64,000 bases of DNA from Thysanoteuthis rhombus. Lineage: Eukaryota > Mollusca > Cephalopoda > Oegopsida > Thysanoteuthidae. The stretch lies in NCBI GenBank assembly GCA_963457665.1, contig OY735206.1:52438868-52502867 (forward strand). The letters are read 5' to 3'. The notes under the pieces are model-generated. The model was not told the DNA's origin. It saw only the letters and a list, made by a program, of their open reading frames with translations, and ran no database searches. Shown here piece after piece: positions 22,843 to 35,854 of the stretch. Position 1 is the stretch's first letter, and each line of letters opens with the position of its first letter. The position numbers and the translations under genes were made by a program.

Positions 22843-24512
22843 ATAAGGGTATCATCTGGTGTCAGATTTCAGCACATAGAGATGGTCAGATGTTTGTAAC
22901 AATTTGATCATAGGTTGATTCCTGTAAAAAGAAATACATATATATTTATATTCTGATTACCATTGATTTACAAGCAAAAAAAAAAAAATATTTGTAATTC
23001 TTTTATATTAACTCTTAAAACAATTGTGAATTTTGTTAAACAAATTGATACCTTCAATATATTTACATTCTATAATTATTTGTGTATATCATACACTCCT
23101 AATCATTGGTTATAAATTTCTGGAGAAAAAAAGAAAAAAAAAAAATCTTTCATATATAATATGGAATGATATTTCAAAATTTGTAGAGGCCAAATTTAAC
23201 CTTTATTCAACTTTTTACTGGGTTCATATGGACTAAAAAAAGATTTTATAATTTACATTATATCTTGAAACAAACTTTATACAGTATTTACATCAAAACT
23301 ACGTACATGTTCACACAAAATTACAACATGCTAACAAGAAAACATAAACAACTACACATTTCAGTGGCTAGCAGCTATTTCTGTGAAGCTGTGTAAACTG
23401 GGAATGTTTACTACAACATCAGCGTAAGGCATATAAGAAAGCAAAAATTTAATTCAACACCTTGTCAGTAACCCACAACACCATTTCACTGATAGCTTGC
23501 CTAGAAGAGCATCCCTGAAACCATCATGGTGAGGTCTTTTAAAAAATGTTGCACCACAAATGCACTGGCTGACACTGAATACATCTGTTTTGAGGAACAA
23601 AGATAGGACGATGATATTGAAGAAGGCCAAGGCATCTATAACACTGACATCATAGACGATGATTCCATGGCATCTATCTTTAACACAGACAACAGTGAAT
23701 ACGACTAAAATGTACTTAATATACATGCGAACAAAACATTTAAAACACCAGGGTTTTGTAAGTGATTTAGACTCTTTGTTACACATTAGTTAGCTTGGAT
23801 AATAGACATATACTTTCAGTCATACTGCCCCGAATATGACTATGCACTTGGCTTGGAAAGAAAAAAGTTACATTTAGTTCCCATGGATAATACGCATCCC
23901 TAAGTTTTAGATTAAAAAAATCTCGGAAAAAACTGTGTATTATACACTAATAATTACAGTATAATGATGTCAGCTCAAGACCCTGATATGATGGTAGACC
24001 AAGCAAAATTTCCAAAATTAATTTTTCTTGTTTTTTCCTATTGTATAGACCACTTGAGATTGGATAAAAAAAATGTTGTATGAAATTTGTCTCGACTAAT
24101 TTCCTCATCTGTTTTTTCTCAACGTTTCAGCCTTGTACTTTCCTGCCTTCCTCGGAGCCTGTTGTGTTCTGGAAAGTGTGTTGACCCAGGAGAGCATGCA
24201 CTTCGACTCTCATACATGTCGTATCCAGCTTTTGCGTCTCTGTGTTCTTGGGAATGTCTCTTCTTGATCTCTTCACTGACCTCATGTTGTTGTCTTGAAA
24301 ATCAGAGCAGATGATAGCACAGTTCAATCCCATTCGACAAATAGAGATTATAATCTAGCTTCATCTGATAAAAAAAATGAAGATTATATTACTTCAACTA
24401 ATATATCTAGTGTATGTGAAAACAATAACAAATATGGTGGCAAGTGATCAGGGGAAAGATAAAGGATGGGTAAAAAGGTCAGATCTGATCTTTTGCCAGT
24501 TGTCAGAGTTCT
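22843..24512. other. Intron/intergenic DNA, no gene seen
   Basis: If the acceptor at 22828 is real, part of this is intron of the zinc-finger gene. Minus-strand 23786-23454 has an open frame of 110 codons (Cys-rich, one hydrophobic stretch) without a recognisable domain. It is not called a gene. Confidence 0.4.
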
Positions 24513-24600
24513 CATAGCTTAATCAGTAGAGCAGTTGTCTTGTATAGGCAGGCTTCCCAAGATAAAAGGAAAGCGAACTTGAGTATCATCCAGTGAAATT
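24513..24600 (+). mobile_element. Weak tRNA-derived SINE candidate
   Basis: CATAGCTTAATCAGTAGAGC resembles a tRNA A box (TAGCTCAGTCGGTAGAGC). A B box is not clear (GCGAACTTGAG is the nearest). Low support. Confidence 0.3.
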
Positions 24601-24769
24601 GACAAATTGCTGGAGGGTTGGAAGGTCTAATAGATTGAAAGCACATAGAATTAAATTTCCTTGGTAGATTCCATTTCCTGTGCTTTTAACTGCTTGGCCG
24701 TTGGTACTTCCACAGATCTTTTTAGAGATGAATAAATCTTTCTATGAAATCTAACAAATTAGGGCTGAA

Positions 24770-25480
24770 AAAGTCATTTTGATCCAAGGTGCTGATTTTA
24801 AGAAAAAAAAAAAATGTTTAAATATTTATTTTTGCAGTTTGGCCAGGAATAGCAGTTTTGATCTAGATTGTCTTATAGGGACCTCAGAGGTCGAGCCATA
24901 TATCGTATGTTAATGTTGGAGTCATGTTACCCTTATGTACAATTTTTTAGCCCCAAGGCTGTAGTAGTTTAGAAGGCTATATAAAGACTTATACACAATT
25001 AGAATCTTACAAGCATTTGCTGGCTTTATAGCATAAGATTGTAAATAGAATCCTCTAAAAACCTTTGAACATTTTTTTCTTCTCACAACTAACAAATTTT
25101 CAGAAGGTGTGAATGTATAATAGAAAGAAGGAAGCACTTAAGATTTAAAAAAAAAAAAAACTCGGTCCAACGATTTTATTTCCCACGATTAACATTGCTT
25201 CAAATGATTTAAGAAAAAAAAAAATGTATCTTGAAATACAAACTTACAAATCAAGATAAAAAAATAGCTTTGACCTGTAAGGGCCTCGGAGGTCAGTGCC
25301 ATCAACCCTATTTTAATCTTGGAGTCAAGTTACTACTATAGACAAATTTTCAGCCCCTTGAACTGCTGTCATTCAAGTGTCTGTAAGAAATATATACACA
25401 CACACACAAACATTCACCAGTTTTATAGTGTTATACATTAAAACATACATTGTTAAAAAAAAAAAATCGGACAAACTCTA
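24770..25480 (+). repeat. Diverged tandem duplication, two units of ~300-400 bp
   Basis: Unit 1 (about 24770-25165) and unit 2 (about 25170-25480) share the same order of landmarks: a poly-A after ATTTAAG, then CCTC(A/G)GAGGTC, GGAGTCA(T/A)GTTAC, ACAAATTTT(T/C)AGCCCC, GTTTTATAG-type text, and a poly-A followed by TCGG. The GGTC...GGAGTCAAGTTAC...ACAAATTT.CAGCCCC core is the same family as the tandem repeat at 44.3-45.0 kb and the minus copy at 42.5-42.6 kb. Confidence 0.6.
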
Positions 25481-28130
25481 TATCTAATTTTTTGGTTAAT
25501 TCTTCTGGTTTGCATACAAACCTTTTATTGATGGGATTGAAGTTTTTCAGAACTATTTTAACGTCGGTGGTTTGAGATCTTTTGACCATCATCGGTCATT
25601 ATCAAGAAATATACAGTGAGGAAAATCGCAAACATAGGATGGTCAGAATTCTGGTTGTAGAAATCAAACAAGAATCCAAATATATATATAAATGCACCAA
25701 TTGCTACAAAATAATTGGGTACGGCTGAAACCTTCCCAAGGTTTAGTTTCAGATCCTTAATTCTTGGAATCAGTAACACAATTTGAAGATGAACATGAAG
25801 CGGAGTAAGAACCGAAATTTGGGCATCTACACATAAAGACAGACCATTTACATTTTTTTTTATCCATTCGCTAAAACACCAAAGTTCATTGATGAAATGT
25901 AAGCATCAAAATTTTGAAACTTTAAAATCAAAATTAACAAGTTGATAAGATCAAAAGATCTGAAACAATAAAGTTAAAAACAATGAGATTTTCTTAGATT
26001 GTTCCAATAATACAAACTAAATATCAATAATATTTAGGAATATACATGAAATATACAAGAACTTACCAACATTTTATAGAATAAGGGAAATTTAGAATTA
26101 TCAGGTAAAATTAAACTAGTTAAATATTTGTCAATGCCTGGTTAAAAGGTTGATGGATTTATTTTCATTTCAATAAATCATTACTATTTATGAGCGAACA
26201 GTCAGCTTTTTCAATTTTTTCTCCTTTTAAATCATGGATGATTATATCTAATTTTGGGTCCAAACTTACTCAATCTATCATAAGTATGTTTTACTTTCTG
26301 TTTGATTGAATTGAACTAAGTAGTCTTTGGAGATCATTACAAGATATTTCCAATCCCCATTTAATCCAAAGTAAATGTCGCAGATCTCATTTTTCTTTCC
26401 TATCTTATCGGTAGTGTTTTCATGTTAAGTTCTCTGTATGATGAGATAGAAGAAAAGTTACAACTAGTTTGAGTTGTCTAATGATGGAACAGTGTGAGCC
26501 AGGAGAAACTTTGCTGACTACTTTACTTGAACTTTGCAAAGGCGATTTAGTAGTTTAGTATCCCAAATGATGAGTTGTTGAAAGGGCACACAGTCAATCC
26601 TAACGAAATATTGAGCATATATCACATCTAATTAGAAAAGTCAGTGATTTTTTCGACAGTATCAAAATCAATTTTTTTTCAGTTGATATTTGTATTTTTA
26701 TTACTTTTAGTATTAAAAAAATCATGAGTCTCCGTGATTTTTCGACACTAGAAGTAACAAGTAAATTACTAATAACATAATTTCGAAAATAAAACATACC
26801 AGCTTTCAAAACTAGAAAAAAAAAAAAATACCGTGCTCCTGACCATGTAATAAAATGTATATACCTATAGTTGAAATAGCAGATTGACTGGAGTGTTAAC
26901 TCTCATTTCATTTATAGATATTTTTCTCTCAACGTTTTGTCTTCATTAGATTCAATATTTGCTTTTTGTTCTGACTCACCGAGTACCACCACTTTCACAA
27001 CAGCCGTGATAATTTGGGACGTTAAACTATAAGACGGTCCTTTTGGGGGCCAGCTTAGAGTTCTCCTGCTATTTAACGAGATAGAACAGGAAAAAAAATG
27101 AAAAGGGCTTTACACAAACATAGAAAGAAAACACAAAAACATGCAGAAAAATATTTTGACTTCGAGTACATCACAGTAATTACTTGGAACACTTCTAAAA
27201 ACTTGGCATCATCAAAATTTTTTGAGACGTTGTCATACCACGAATATTGTTCCGTGGTTTTCAATATTTGTTTTTTGCAACAACAGAATGACTATTTAAA
27301 AGTAACAAATATTTAAATTCGAAGCGTTCTCTTTGCATGTCTGTTCGCAGGTTTTCTGGAGCAACATTTCCTGTTCTATGTTGTTGTAAGTTGCTAACCG
27401 AATTATACGAAAAAAAAAAAAAATCTAACAATACCGACTTAGATATATAATGAATTGGCAATAATATATCGGATTTATGGACGATATAAACTGCAAATGT
27501 GAAAAGAAATTCCAGTATTTTTTAAAACAGTGTGTCAACACGAGCATAAGTCAAAATAACAATAGAATAATTGAAAATATAAAACAATGTCACTCTCAAA
27601 AGGAGGCATATCGGGACTCACACTGTTGTTTGTTTAAAGCGATGAGCATAGAAATAGTTCTAGACGAACAGTTCAAGGAAATATGTAGAATTCGGCTCAA
27701 TTCTTGTATGAGTTTCCTAAAGATTCACACGGAAAATGGCAAATCGAAATGTGACGTACGCCATGTTGAAATGCTCTAGTTTAAACGGTGTAAAGGGAAA
27801 TAATTATTTTCTGAATATAAATTCCCAGTGCTTTCGGTAATGAAACGTCATTATCAAGTTGTATACCAGCCAAGGTTAGTTTTTCCCGTTACGTCCAATA
27901 GAAAAGGCTGAATTATGTTTATAAGTTTAATTCTTTATAGGCTGATATAGTTTTGGCAACTTATCAATTACTCAGCATCTGGTGTTTTTTTGTGTCAGTA
28001 AGTTTTTTCAATGAAACACCGTTTGTTCAGTGACTGCTGTATGTAAAGCAAAACAACTCTCGATGTACTGGAGATGTAAATTAAATAATAGATGAAGTTA
28101 TCGGTACCTTATTGAAAGAGGCACCTTGTC
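25481..28130. other. Intergenic DNA, no gene seen
   Basis: About 2.6 kb, AT-rich, with several short open frames on both strands (for example 27477-27779 plus, 100 codons), none with a recognised domain or composition unlike chance. No transposon protein seen. Confidence 0.5.
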
Positions 28131-28133
28131 GTG

Positions 28134-28215
28134 GTATAGTGGTTAGCAAGCTTGTTTTTAAGATGTTACGACTGAGCAGCTTTGAATTGCCTTCTCACTG
28201 GGTGCTCCGTGCTTG
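28134..28215 (+). mobile_element. tRNA-derived SINE head candidate
   Basis: TCGTGGTATAGTGGTTAGC (A box; resembles tRNA-Asp/Glu type) followed about 40 bp later by GCTTTGAATTGCC (B-box-like). The acceptor stem does not pair. Best read as a SINE 5' end. Confidence 0.5.
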
Positions 28216-28829
28216 TGGCCTTGTACTAAAACCAAACTTGGAAGCTTTTAGTTTTTAATCATTAAAAAGATAATTTTACACTTACTGAGATATCGCAAAA
28301 AACAAAAACAAAAACATAACTCAATAATTTTTTTTTTACTGAAACTGATTATAAATTTCATTATGGAACACTAAAAATATTGTTGCTGAATACCACTCCA
28401 GAAAAGTTATTCATTTCATAGAGAATTTCTGTGTTATACGAAATTAATCAAAAGTTCAATTTTGATATTTAACTTACGATGTATTCTTTTGTCATAGATT
28501 TAAAAAAAAAAATGACATTGGAAAAGATCGGATCTTTGAGCAACACGTCGAAACTCAAAATGGATAGCCTTTTTGTGTACGGAGTCACTTCCTTCGAGTT
28601 GTACCCGCACTGGTTCAATCTCTGATAACCTTCCATGATTTTCAATTTTCCAAAAATCCAACATGAGTCATATACCTAAAAAGTACAATAAATTCAAACG
28701 TGACTGACCAGAAAAAGATTACCCATAAATACAGAGATGACAGAAAGAGATCACAGCTGTATGAAAAATGAATTTAATAATATAATTTGGTAAAACTCTT
28801 ACAATATAAAAACATGATGTAAATCTCCC

Positions 28830-30500
28830 TTTTGACACATTCTTCAAAACTTTTGGAAAAATCCTTGATAGATATATTAGAAAAATAACAATTAGAAAAT
28901 TTTAAAATAGATATAAACCATGCATTACAGATGGAATCATTACAAGTATCAGATGGAGAGATGTAATCTTTGGAAAATATATAAGAGCGAAAAATGAAGT
29001 TGGGCCTCTTTTCATAGCAAATACAAAGAACTCCATAATACAATCATAGATCTTAACAGGGAAAGCAAATATGATTTCTTTAAAAATCACTTCCCTAAAA
29101 TTTTAAGTATAGCAAAGAAATCTTTGAAAAGGTGATAATCAAATATCAATTTTTAAATCTAAATCCTATGATTACCTAACAAAAATGGAACATGAAAATG
29201 GTGAACCAATTAATGATCCAACTAAAATCTCAAATTAATCATCATTTCCCCAGTGTAGCTGAAAAAAATTCTAAATAAAGAAAAATACAAGGTAATGGGA
29301 ATTTGGAAGTATAATTAAAAATCACTCTTCCAAACTCAATATCAGTTATCTCAGTTGATGATAAAGAAATTTTGAATATTATACCCACATTCAAAACTTA
29401 GAAATCTACAAGCCAATTCGGTATTCTGGCAGACATATTGAAAAAAAAATGATATAGCAGAACCATTCGCTGAAATCATAAACATCTCTTTTAAAATAGG
29501 CATTCATCTAAACAACTTGAAAATAGCTGATATAATCCCAACATCTAGAACCTTTTGTAGACCTCAAATTGTAGACCAATTTTTCTTCTATCAAACATAT
29601 ATAAGATTTTTGAAACGCTAGTTTTCAACAGAGTTTATAAATTTCTACATAAATACAAATGTTTTTATAAGCTACAATTTGGATTGGATCCAAAACACTC
29701 AACTGAGCGTGCACTAATAAAACTTAAAGAAAAAAAATCAAAGAGTTAATGAATGGTTGCTCATAATAATTCTAAATGCAAAAAAATATTCATGTAGAAT
29801 ATTTGTTGATTTCTAAAAAGCATTCGCCACAGTCAGTCATGACCAACTAAGATCTGGTTTAAATCATATCTGGATTAATAGACGGCCATGTGCCTTAGTA
29901 CTCGGGGTTAAATCTCAAATGAAAATAATAGATCAAGGAGTTCCTCAAGGATTGGTACTTGGCCCCCTTCTTTGTATCAGCAACTTTCATTTTGATTTAA
30001 CAAAATCTACTACCAACTACTTTTCAGATGACACCAGTTTACTTTTGATAGAAAAATCTTATGAAAAAATACCAAAATAATTCTGACTCCAAATATCTCA
30101 ATAAAAGGTCATCGACCAATACAATTTCACCAAACTGATAAAGCAGAACTAATCCCTTTCAGAGAACTTTCAGAGAAATTACCTGAATTAATCAAAATTG
30201 AAACAGATGACCAAAGAATCTATTCTACTTCCCACATCAAATGTTTTGGTGTGTATCTCGACGAATATCTTGATGGCTCTTCTCATTGTTTAGAACCAGA
30301 AATCCAACTTGGATGGTCTAATGAAATACTAGACCATATCTAACAGCTCATAATTTTCTTCCGTTCGAAATTGTCTTCTTCCTTGTTACATGGATGTCAG
30401 GTCTGGATCGTAAAGAAGGAACTTTTTGGTTCTTATATGGAATATCCTACAGTTTAGAAATATCTTCAGCAGCCGATTGACTCTCAGAAACGCAGGAAAA
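28830..30500 (+). mobile_element. CR1/Jockey-like LINE relic, reverse transcriptase
   Basis: A long degenerate plus-strand non-LTR element. From about 28912 it reads KPCITDGIITSIRWRD, the conserved KPWIT.GI..SI...D linker between endonuclease and reverse transcriptase. It then has KYDYFKNHF-like text, VSVDDKEILNI, FGILADILKK, EIINISFK.GIH, LQFGLDPKHSTERALIKL (about 29670-29720), VDF-KAFATVSHDQL (about 29810), QGVPQGLVLGPLL (about 29940), and YFSDDTSLLL (about 30020; the catalytic FADD motif changed to FSDD). About ten stops and frameshifts break it. The 5' end and tail are not defined. Inactive. Confidence 0.75.
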
Positions 30501-30510
30501 TGTTTAACAC

Positions 30511-30538
30511 CAAACAAACAAACAAACAAACAAACAAA
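30511..30538. repeat. (CAAA)n microsatellite
   Basis: Seven CAAA units between the CR1/Jockey-like and RTE-like relics, possibly the tail of the former. Confidence 0.85.
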
Positions 30539-30544
30539 AAGGAT

Positions 30545-32085
30545 ACAGAAAAATGAACGGAAAACACAAACCGAGAGTAATCAATTCGAGAATTTCCCAG
30601 AAATTACTTAATAGGATGTGAAGCAAGCCATCAAATAAATTAAGAAAAGAAAGGCCCCTGGACCCAATGACATCACCATCAACATACTCGAAGAAGCTGG
30701 AAAAGTCACCGCTGAGTAACTGACCATTCTTTTCAACTGATGCCTCAAACAAAGTAAAGTCCCAGAAGATTGGAACACTGCAATCATAATGCTGTTATAC
30801 AAAAAGGAAGCCCAAAAGACCTCCACAACTCAAGGCCAATAAGTCTACTCAACTGCATCTACAAACTTTTCTCCTAAGTGATCATCAACCGAATCGCCAA
30901 AACGTTTGATGAAAACCAACTACAGGAATAAGCTGGCTTCAGAAAAAACCCCACTTAAACATCGACCATCTCCATTCAGTAGACTAACTAAAAGAGAAAG
31001 CAACAGAATATAACATGCCACTCACTGTAGCATTTGTTGACTTTAAAAAGCCTTTGATTCAGTGGAAATCCCCAAAGTCATTAACGCAATAATACAACAA
31101 GGTGTAAACTTGTATCTGTCAGAGTACTGCAACATATCTACCGACACAGCAGTTTCTTCATCGAGCTACACAAACACTCTGAGCCCTTTCAACTAGGAAA
31201 AAAGAATGAGATAAAATGATACCAGATAACCAAAACTCTTCACAGCCTGCATTGAGATGATCTTCGGAAACCTAGAATGGGAACACAAAAGGTTTAGAAT
31301 AGATGGCGAACTCCTCAATAACCTTAAGTTTGAAGATGATAAGAACCTTGTTAAGAACCTTTACGGTCTCCAAATAATTCTGGACAAACTAAATGGAGCA
31401 AGCAAGACAGTTGGCCTCCACATGAACTTCAGCAAAATAAATGTCCTGTACAACAAGCATGTTGCGAACAGAGACAACGATCGAAATCGGAAACGCAGAT
31501 CTGGAGAAAGTAGACCACTACATCTACCTAGGACAGTGTGTCTCCATGAAGTCATCAAAAGATGAAAGAAATCAAGCAAATCACACTAAGTTGGCATGCT
31601 TTCGGTAGAGCAAGCTCAACTTTCTAGAAGAAGAAAATCCCTCAAGTTTTAAAAAGAAAGGTATACAACCAATGTATCCAACCGAGAATAATCCACACAG
31701 CTGAAATGTGGAACCTAACCAAGAGATTGACCCTCAAACTGAGAAGCATGCAACGTGTGCATGAGAGAATCATGCTCAGCCTCACATGGAGAGATCGTAA
31801 GACAGCACAGTATATACGAGGAAAGACAGGGGTCTGAGATATCATAGAAACTGTTGGAAAACTCAAATAGCAATGGGCTTGACATACTGCAAGAATGTCA
31901 GACAACCGCTGGATATCACGTCTCACATCGTGAATCCCCAGAGATCATACGCAAAATTGTGTCTGGCAGACAGTAAGATGGCGTGATGAGCTAGACAAAT
32001 TCAGAAAGTACTGGATCTGCGATGCCCATGATAGAGAGCTCTGATGAAACTCTCGGAAGGTCGGACACAAAAGGATGATCATCAT
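30545..32085 (+). mobile_element. RTE-like LINE relic, longest copy
   Basis: The longest RTE-type fragment here, about 1.5 kb. With stops and frameshifts it reads KKRKAPGPNDITINILEEAG (30640), LKQSKVPEDWNTAIIMLLYK (30735), AFVDFKK (about 31030; first catalytic Asp), then an intact stretch from 31257 (MIFGNLEWEHKRFRIDGELL). There the active site FADD reads FEDD. It continues to MQRVHERIMLSLTWRD and a C-terminal LDKFRKYW segment, ending GATGATCATCATT at 32075. The same family supplies all the short 3' fragments in this window, so this copy shows what lies upstream in the full element. Dead through many stops. Confidence 0.8.
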
Positions 32086-33041
32086 TGTGTCACAATGGCA
32101 TGAGCTTCATCGATTCCCCTAAAATCAAATTAAAAATATTTAGATTTAGAAATGACCTCAACTAAGGAACGTTGTATCGCTAAATTCTTTATTTGTTGCT
32201 TATTGTCTCTATGCATTTTTAATGATATCAAATTAAATTCTTTATTTGTGTTTGTAATACCCTTTCAATCATTTAGGACGAGAGTCAATCGGCTGATGAA
32301 CTTTCCAAGAGTCAATCGGCTGTTGAAAATATGCCTAAACCGCAGGATATCCTTTATTAGTGAGTATCTTTCCTAAATCTTTAAATTGAATTAAAGTGGA
32401 AGAAGATTGTAGTTTCTGATTTTTAAATTACATCATTTTTCGAATGGAAAGTAACGGCGGCCATTTAAAAGAATATTTAAAATAAAGACATTCCTGACTG
32501 AAAAGGAAACAAGGAAACGGTTCTATGCAAAAGATATTTCACCGGGCAGGTTTTAAATGATATTTTCAAAGAGTTCCATGAATCTGGAACCAAAATTCGA
32601 TTTTTTGGTTCGGCCCAAGACTAACATCTATTATTTTGAAGTTGATTTTATTTTCTCACCCACTAGAAACTATCAAATTAGTTGTAAACAAATAATAGTT
32701 ATATCAGAATCTTCTTCAAACATTATTGTTACGATTGGTACAAAGATTTCTCACGATGAAATCAATATCTATAAAAGTTTTGGGCGTTATTTCATCACAT
32801 ATCGATCGGTCAATGGAAACGGTTGTATTAGAGTATCACGAACACCCCATACACTTTCTTCTTTTTAGAGTACCAACAGCCTATCGTAAATTAGATAGAG
32901 CATGTCCCTTGCCCTTCCGGTGACATCAAATCCGGTTTATTGTATCCCTATGTTTTGCAGATTAACCCCCCTCCAACCTATGTACCACTGTGTTTTAGAG
33001 TTGTTCTCATTTGATCGGGTGGCTTTTTTCCGGAGTTATAC

Positions 33042-33043
<2 letters not shown>
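32086..33043. other. Intergenic DNA, no gene seen
   Basis: No domain recognised. A 16-bp direct repeat AGAGTCAATCGGCTG occurs at about 32281 and 32310. Confidence 0.45.

Positions 33044-33114
<71 letters not shown>
33044..33114. repeat. (GA)n microsatellite
   Basis: Pure AG for 71 bp. Confidence 0.97.
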
Positions 33115-33116
<2 letters not shown>

Positions 33117-33859
33117 CGGTCTGATGATCGAGTTGTCTGAGCATAGTATGTGGGCAGCTATTTTCAGACGTCTGATTCGCCAATTCTTCTCATTCTCTAT
33201 CATGTTTACCTCGTCCATTGTGGTCTATGTGCGCCCTTCTCCCTCCACAAGTGGTCAGCTATATCAAATTTGAAAGTTACGCCACATGTTAAGGCTTTCC
33301 GATATTCCTCAATTTTCATTTTAGAGGGTTGGGGGTGAGCTCAGACATTGGCGAAGCCAATATACGAAGGATATATCAATAAGTCCGTTGCTTGACGCAG
33401 TTACAAGCTATTTCGAATTCGTTTTCTTTTTCATGTAATTAAAAGAAAATTTTTTTCAATTCGACCCCTGCCAAAAACCTGTTTGTCGCCGACACCACTA
33501 AACATTTATAGCGGCAACATTATCCACTTACTGAATTGTAAGATCTAAATCTGTCCTGTCGATCAAATCTATCAACGAGAGGCTTGGTGCTTGCTTTTCA
33601 TAGTTCAGTGCCTTTCTGTCCCTCAGTCACTGGCATTGAATATTAGCAACCCAGCTTTTTTCACCTGTAGCCCTGAAGCAATCGGTATTATTTCTATAAC
33701 AATCTAAGAGCTAACGGTTTGGGTTTTTTTTCTTTGATAAGTGTCGGACCCGTTCTTTCGAGCTTAAAGCGTAGCTCTACCTGTGGTATCAAGTCAAATT
33801 TACTGAGTCAGTCAAGCCCGGAATATTTTCTATGAATGCAAACACTAACGATAGGTCTT
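33115..33859. other. Intergenic DNA, no gene seen
   Basis: No coding or repeat signal recognised. Confidence 0.45.
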
Positions 33860-34445
33860 CATCATCGTCATCAGTCTTTTAACGTCCGTCGTTGGACGTA
33901 GTCCTTCCTCAGGATCCGCCACAATTCTCTATCATAGGCATCGCAGAGCCAGTATTTTCCGAATCTGTCCAGTTCATCTCTCCATCTTGTGTTCAGTCGG
34001 CCTCAGTTTCTTATGTGATCTCTGAGGATCCATGTTGTGAGACGTGATGTCCATCGGTTGTCTTTCATTCTTGCAACATGACCTGCCCACTTTTAAAGTT
34101 TCTATGATATCACGGACACCCATTTTCTTCTTTATATACTGTGCTGTTTTGTGATCTCTGCATGTAATGATTCTCTCATGCGCTCGTTACGTACTTCTCA
34201 GTTTGCAGGTCTGCCTCTTGGTTAGGTTCCATGTTTCAGCTCCATAAGTGACTATCGGGAGAATGCATTGGTTGTATGTACTCTTCTTTTCAGGATTAAA
34301 GGGATCATCTGGTTCTTGAAGGCTGAGCTTGCTTTGCTAAAGGCTTGCCATCCCAAAGTAATTCTTCGCTTGATTTCCTCCTCTTTTGAGGGTCTCATGG
34401 AGATTCGTTGTCAGACACAACTTCAACTCTGCTCCAGATTACTGA
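33860..34445 (-). mobile_element. RTE-like LINE 3' part, minus strand
   Basis: An imperfect (ATC)n tail at 33858-33873 is followed by the reverse complement of the shared 3' terminus (TTTTAACGTCCGTCGTTGG). It then extends further 5' than the other minus copies, through MQ-ERMRESLHAEIT-type text to sequence around 34430 corresponding to the region after VGLHMNFSK in the 31.4 kb copy. It has an internal deletion near 34090 relative to the 7.0 kb copy. Broken frames. Confidence 0.7.
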
Positions 34446-35394
34446 TGAACATTTAAAAAGGTACAAATTGAGTATCACTGCTCCTAAAAAGACGAGCAAT
34501 CTTTACAATGGAGCCAGTGGGAGCTACTAATGGGATGTCGGCTGCTTTTTTTGCCCCAAAAGAGAACTGAAAAAATCGACTCTTTGTTGGGAGTCCATTC
34601 CACTATGTTACATCACAGATAGATGAATTCATACAAGGATCCTATACAATGATAGGAGCCTACACAGTGATGCTTTTGACAATATATTGCTGAACATTTC
34701 TAAATGTTGTTATGCATTGTGTAGTATTAGAATGAATTAATGATTATCGCACGGTATTCATTTTCATTGTAGCGACTTCAATTGTTTCAAGAAATAAATC
34801 AATAAATAGTGTAACATTGTAACACCTCAAATTGTTTTAAAAGAAAATGATTACTGCTTGTATTTCGGGATCGCAGTTAGCGTACGAGACGCGAAAATAA
34901 GGCAATACTATTATCTAGCTCAGCAGGAGGGACTGCATATCTTTTTAGGGACTGCATATCTTTTTAGGGACCGTACAACTCATACCCATTTGAATTTTGT
35001 CTGTAACTTGGATAAGTGTTAATGCATATTTTACTTCATAAATGCAATCCAGTTTCTCAGAAATCGTATTAATATCTGGTTGTCACAGCGTATGACCGTT
35101 ACGCTCTGATTGGACAAAAAACAACTATCTGCGAAGGAACGAATTTTGGATACTTCGTAAGGGATTTTCATGTTTGTCCCAACCTACGAAATCGGTAAGT
35201 TCCGAATTTTGGAAGGCAGAAATCTGAATGTAATCCCCAGCACTTATATAGACTGTGAGACTGCGAAGAGGAGGGCTGGATACTTGAGGAGACTTGCTGT
35301 CTCTCAGTCTCCAGCGGTGACCACCAGGCAACTGGTGTTAAAATTAAAATAATGATAATAATAATAACCTGAAGTAGAAGTAGTAAATATTACT
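34446..35394. other. Intergenic DNA with a 19-bp tandem duplication
   Basis: ACTGCATATCTTTTTAGGG occurs twice back to back (34932-34950 and 34951-34969). 35170-35352 has a 60-codon open frame (ending AVTTRQLVLKLK) without a known domain, followed by ATAATAATAATAA at 35354-35367. This could be a LINE 3' end but is unproven. Confidence 0.4.
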
Positions 35395-35595
35395 GTTCCA
35401 GCGGATGAAAAAAAACATGGCTGTCAAGAAATTCGAGAAACTCTCAAAATATAAAGACCCCGAAACAGAGATCAGTAGAATGTGGCAACTCAGGACCAAA
35501 ATGATACCTATCCCTTGGAGTGGATTTGCTAACAAGATATCTGGAAAGCCTAGCATATACATGAAATACTGAAAATAGCTCTTACCTCCAATACA
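35395..35595 (+). mobile_element. R2/R4-like LINE C-terminal fragment
   Basis: With two frameshifts it reads TVPADEKKHG, then EKLSKYKDPETEISRMWQLR and TKMIPIP. This corresponds to the VPAD..V...EEEK..KY.DL..EI.RMW..R....PVV.GALG block found after the reverse transcriptase in R2/R4/NeSL-type LINEs. Relic. Confidence 0.55.
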
Positions 35596-35854
35596 CACAT
35601 TATTAGAAAAATTTTGCCAATGTGAATGTATGAACTGCGCCTAACATACATCACTTTATGCATATGAAGTAGTATGTTTAGTAAAGTGTTGTATCGGCTG
35701 AATATGTAAAGTCTCCGCCCCCCTTTTTTTTCTAAAGTTTGGATTGTCATAACTCACAAGGTTTCCAGCCTTAGTTCTCTGGTTGAAACCTGGCTGGTGA
35801 TTTACTTAAACCGAAATCAAAGCCAACAACATGATAAGTATTGAATGAAACTAC

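Noticed and set aside
23454-23786. 110-codon minus-strand open frame
   Set aside because: No recognisable domain and AT-rich intergenic context. A length within what chance allows in 64 kb on six frames.
27477-27779. 100-codon plus-strand open frame
   Set aside because: No domain, no splice or promoter evidence, composition like the surroundings.
32902-33273. 123-codon frame with a long Arg-Glu run
   Set aside because: Translation of a (GA)n microsatellite; flanking residues match nothing recognised.
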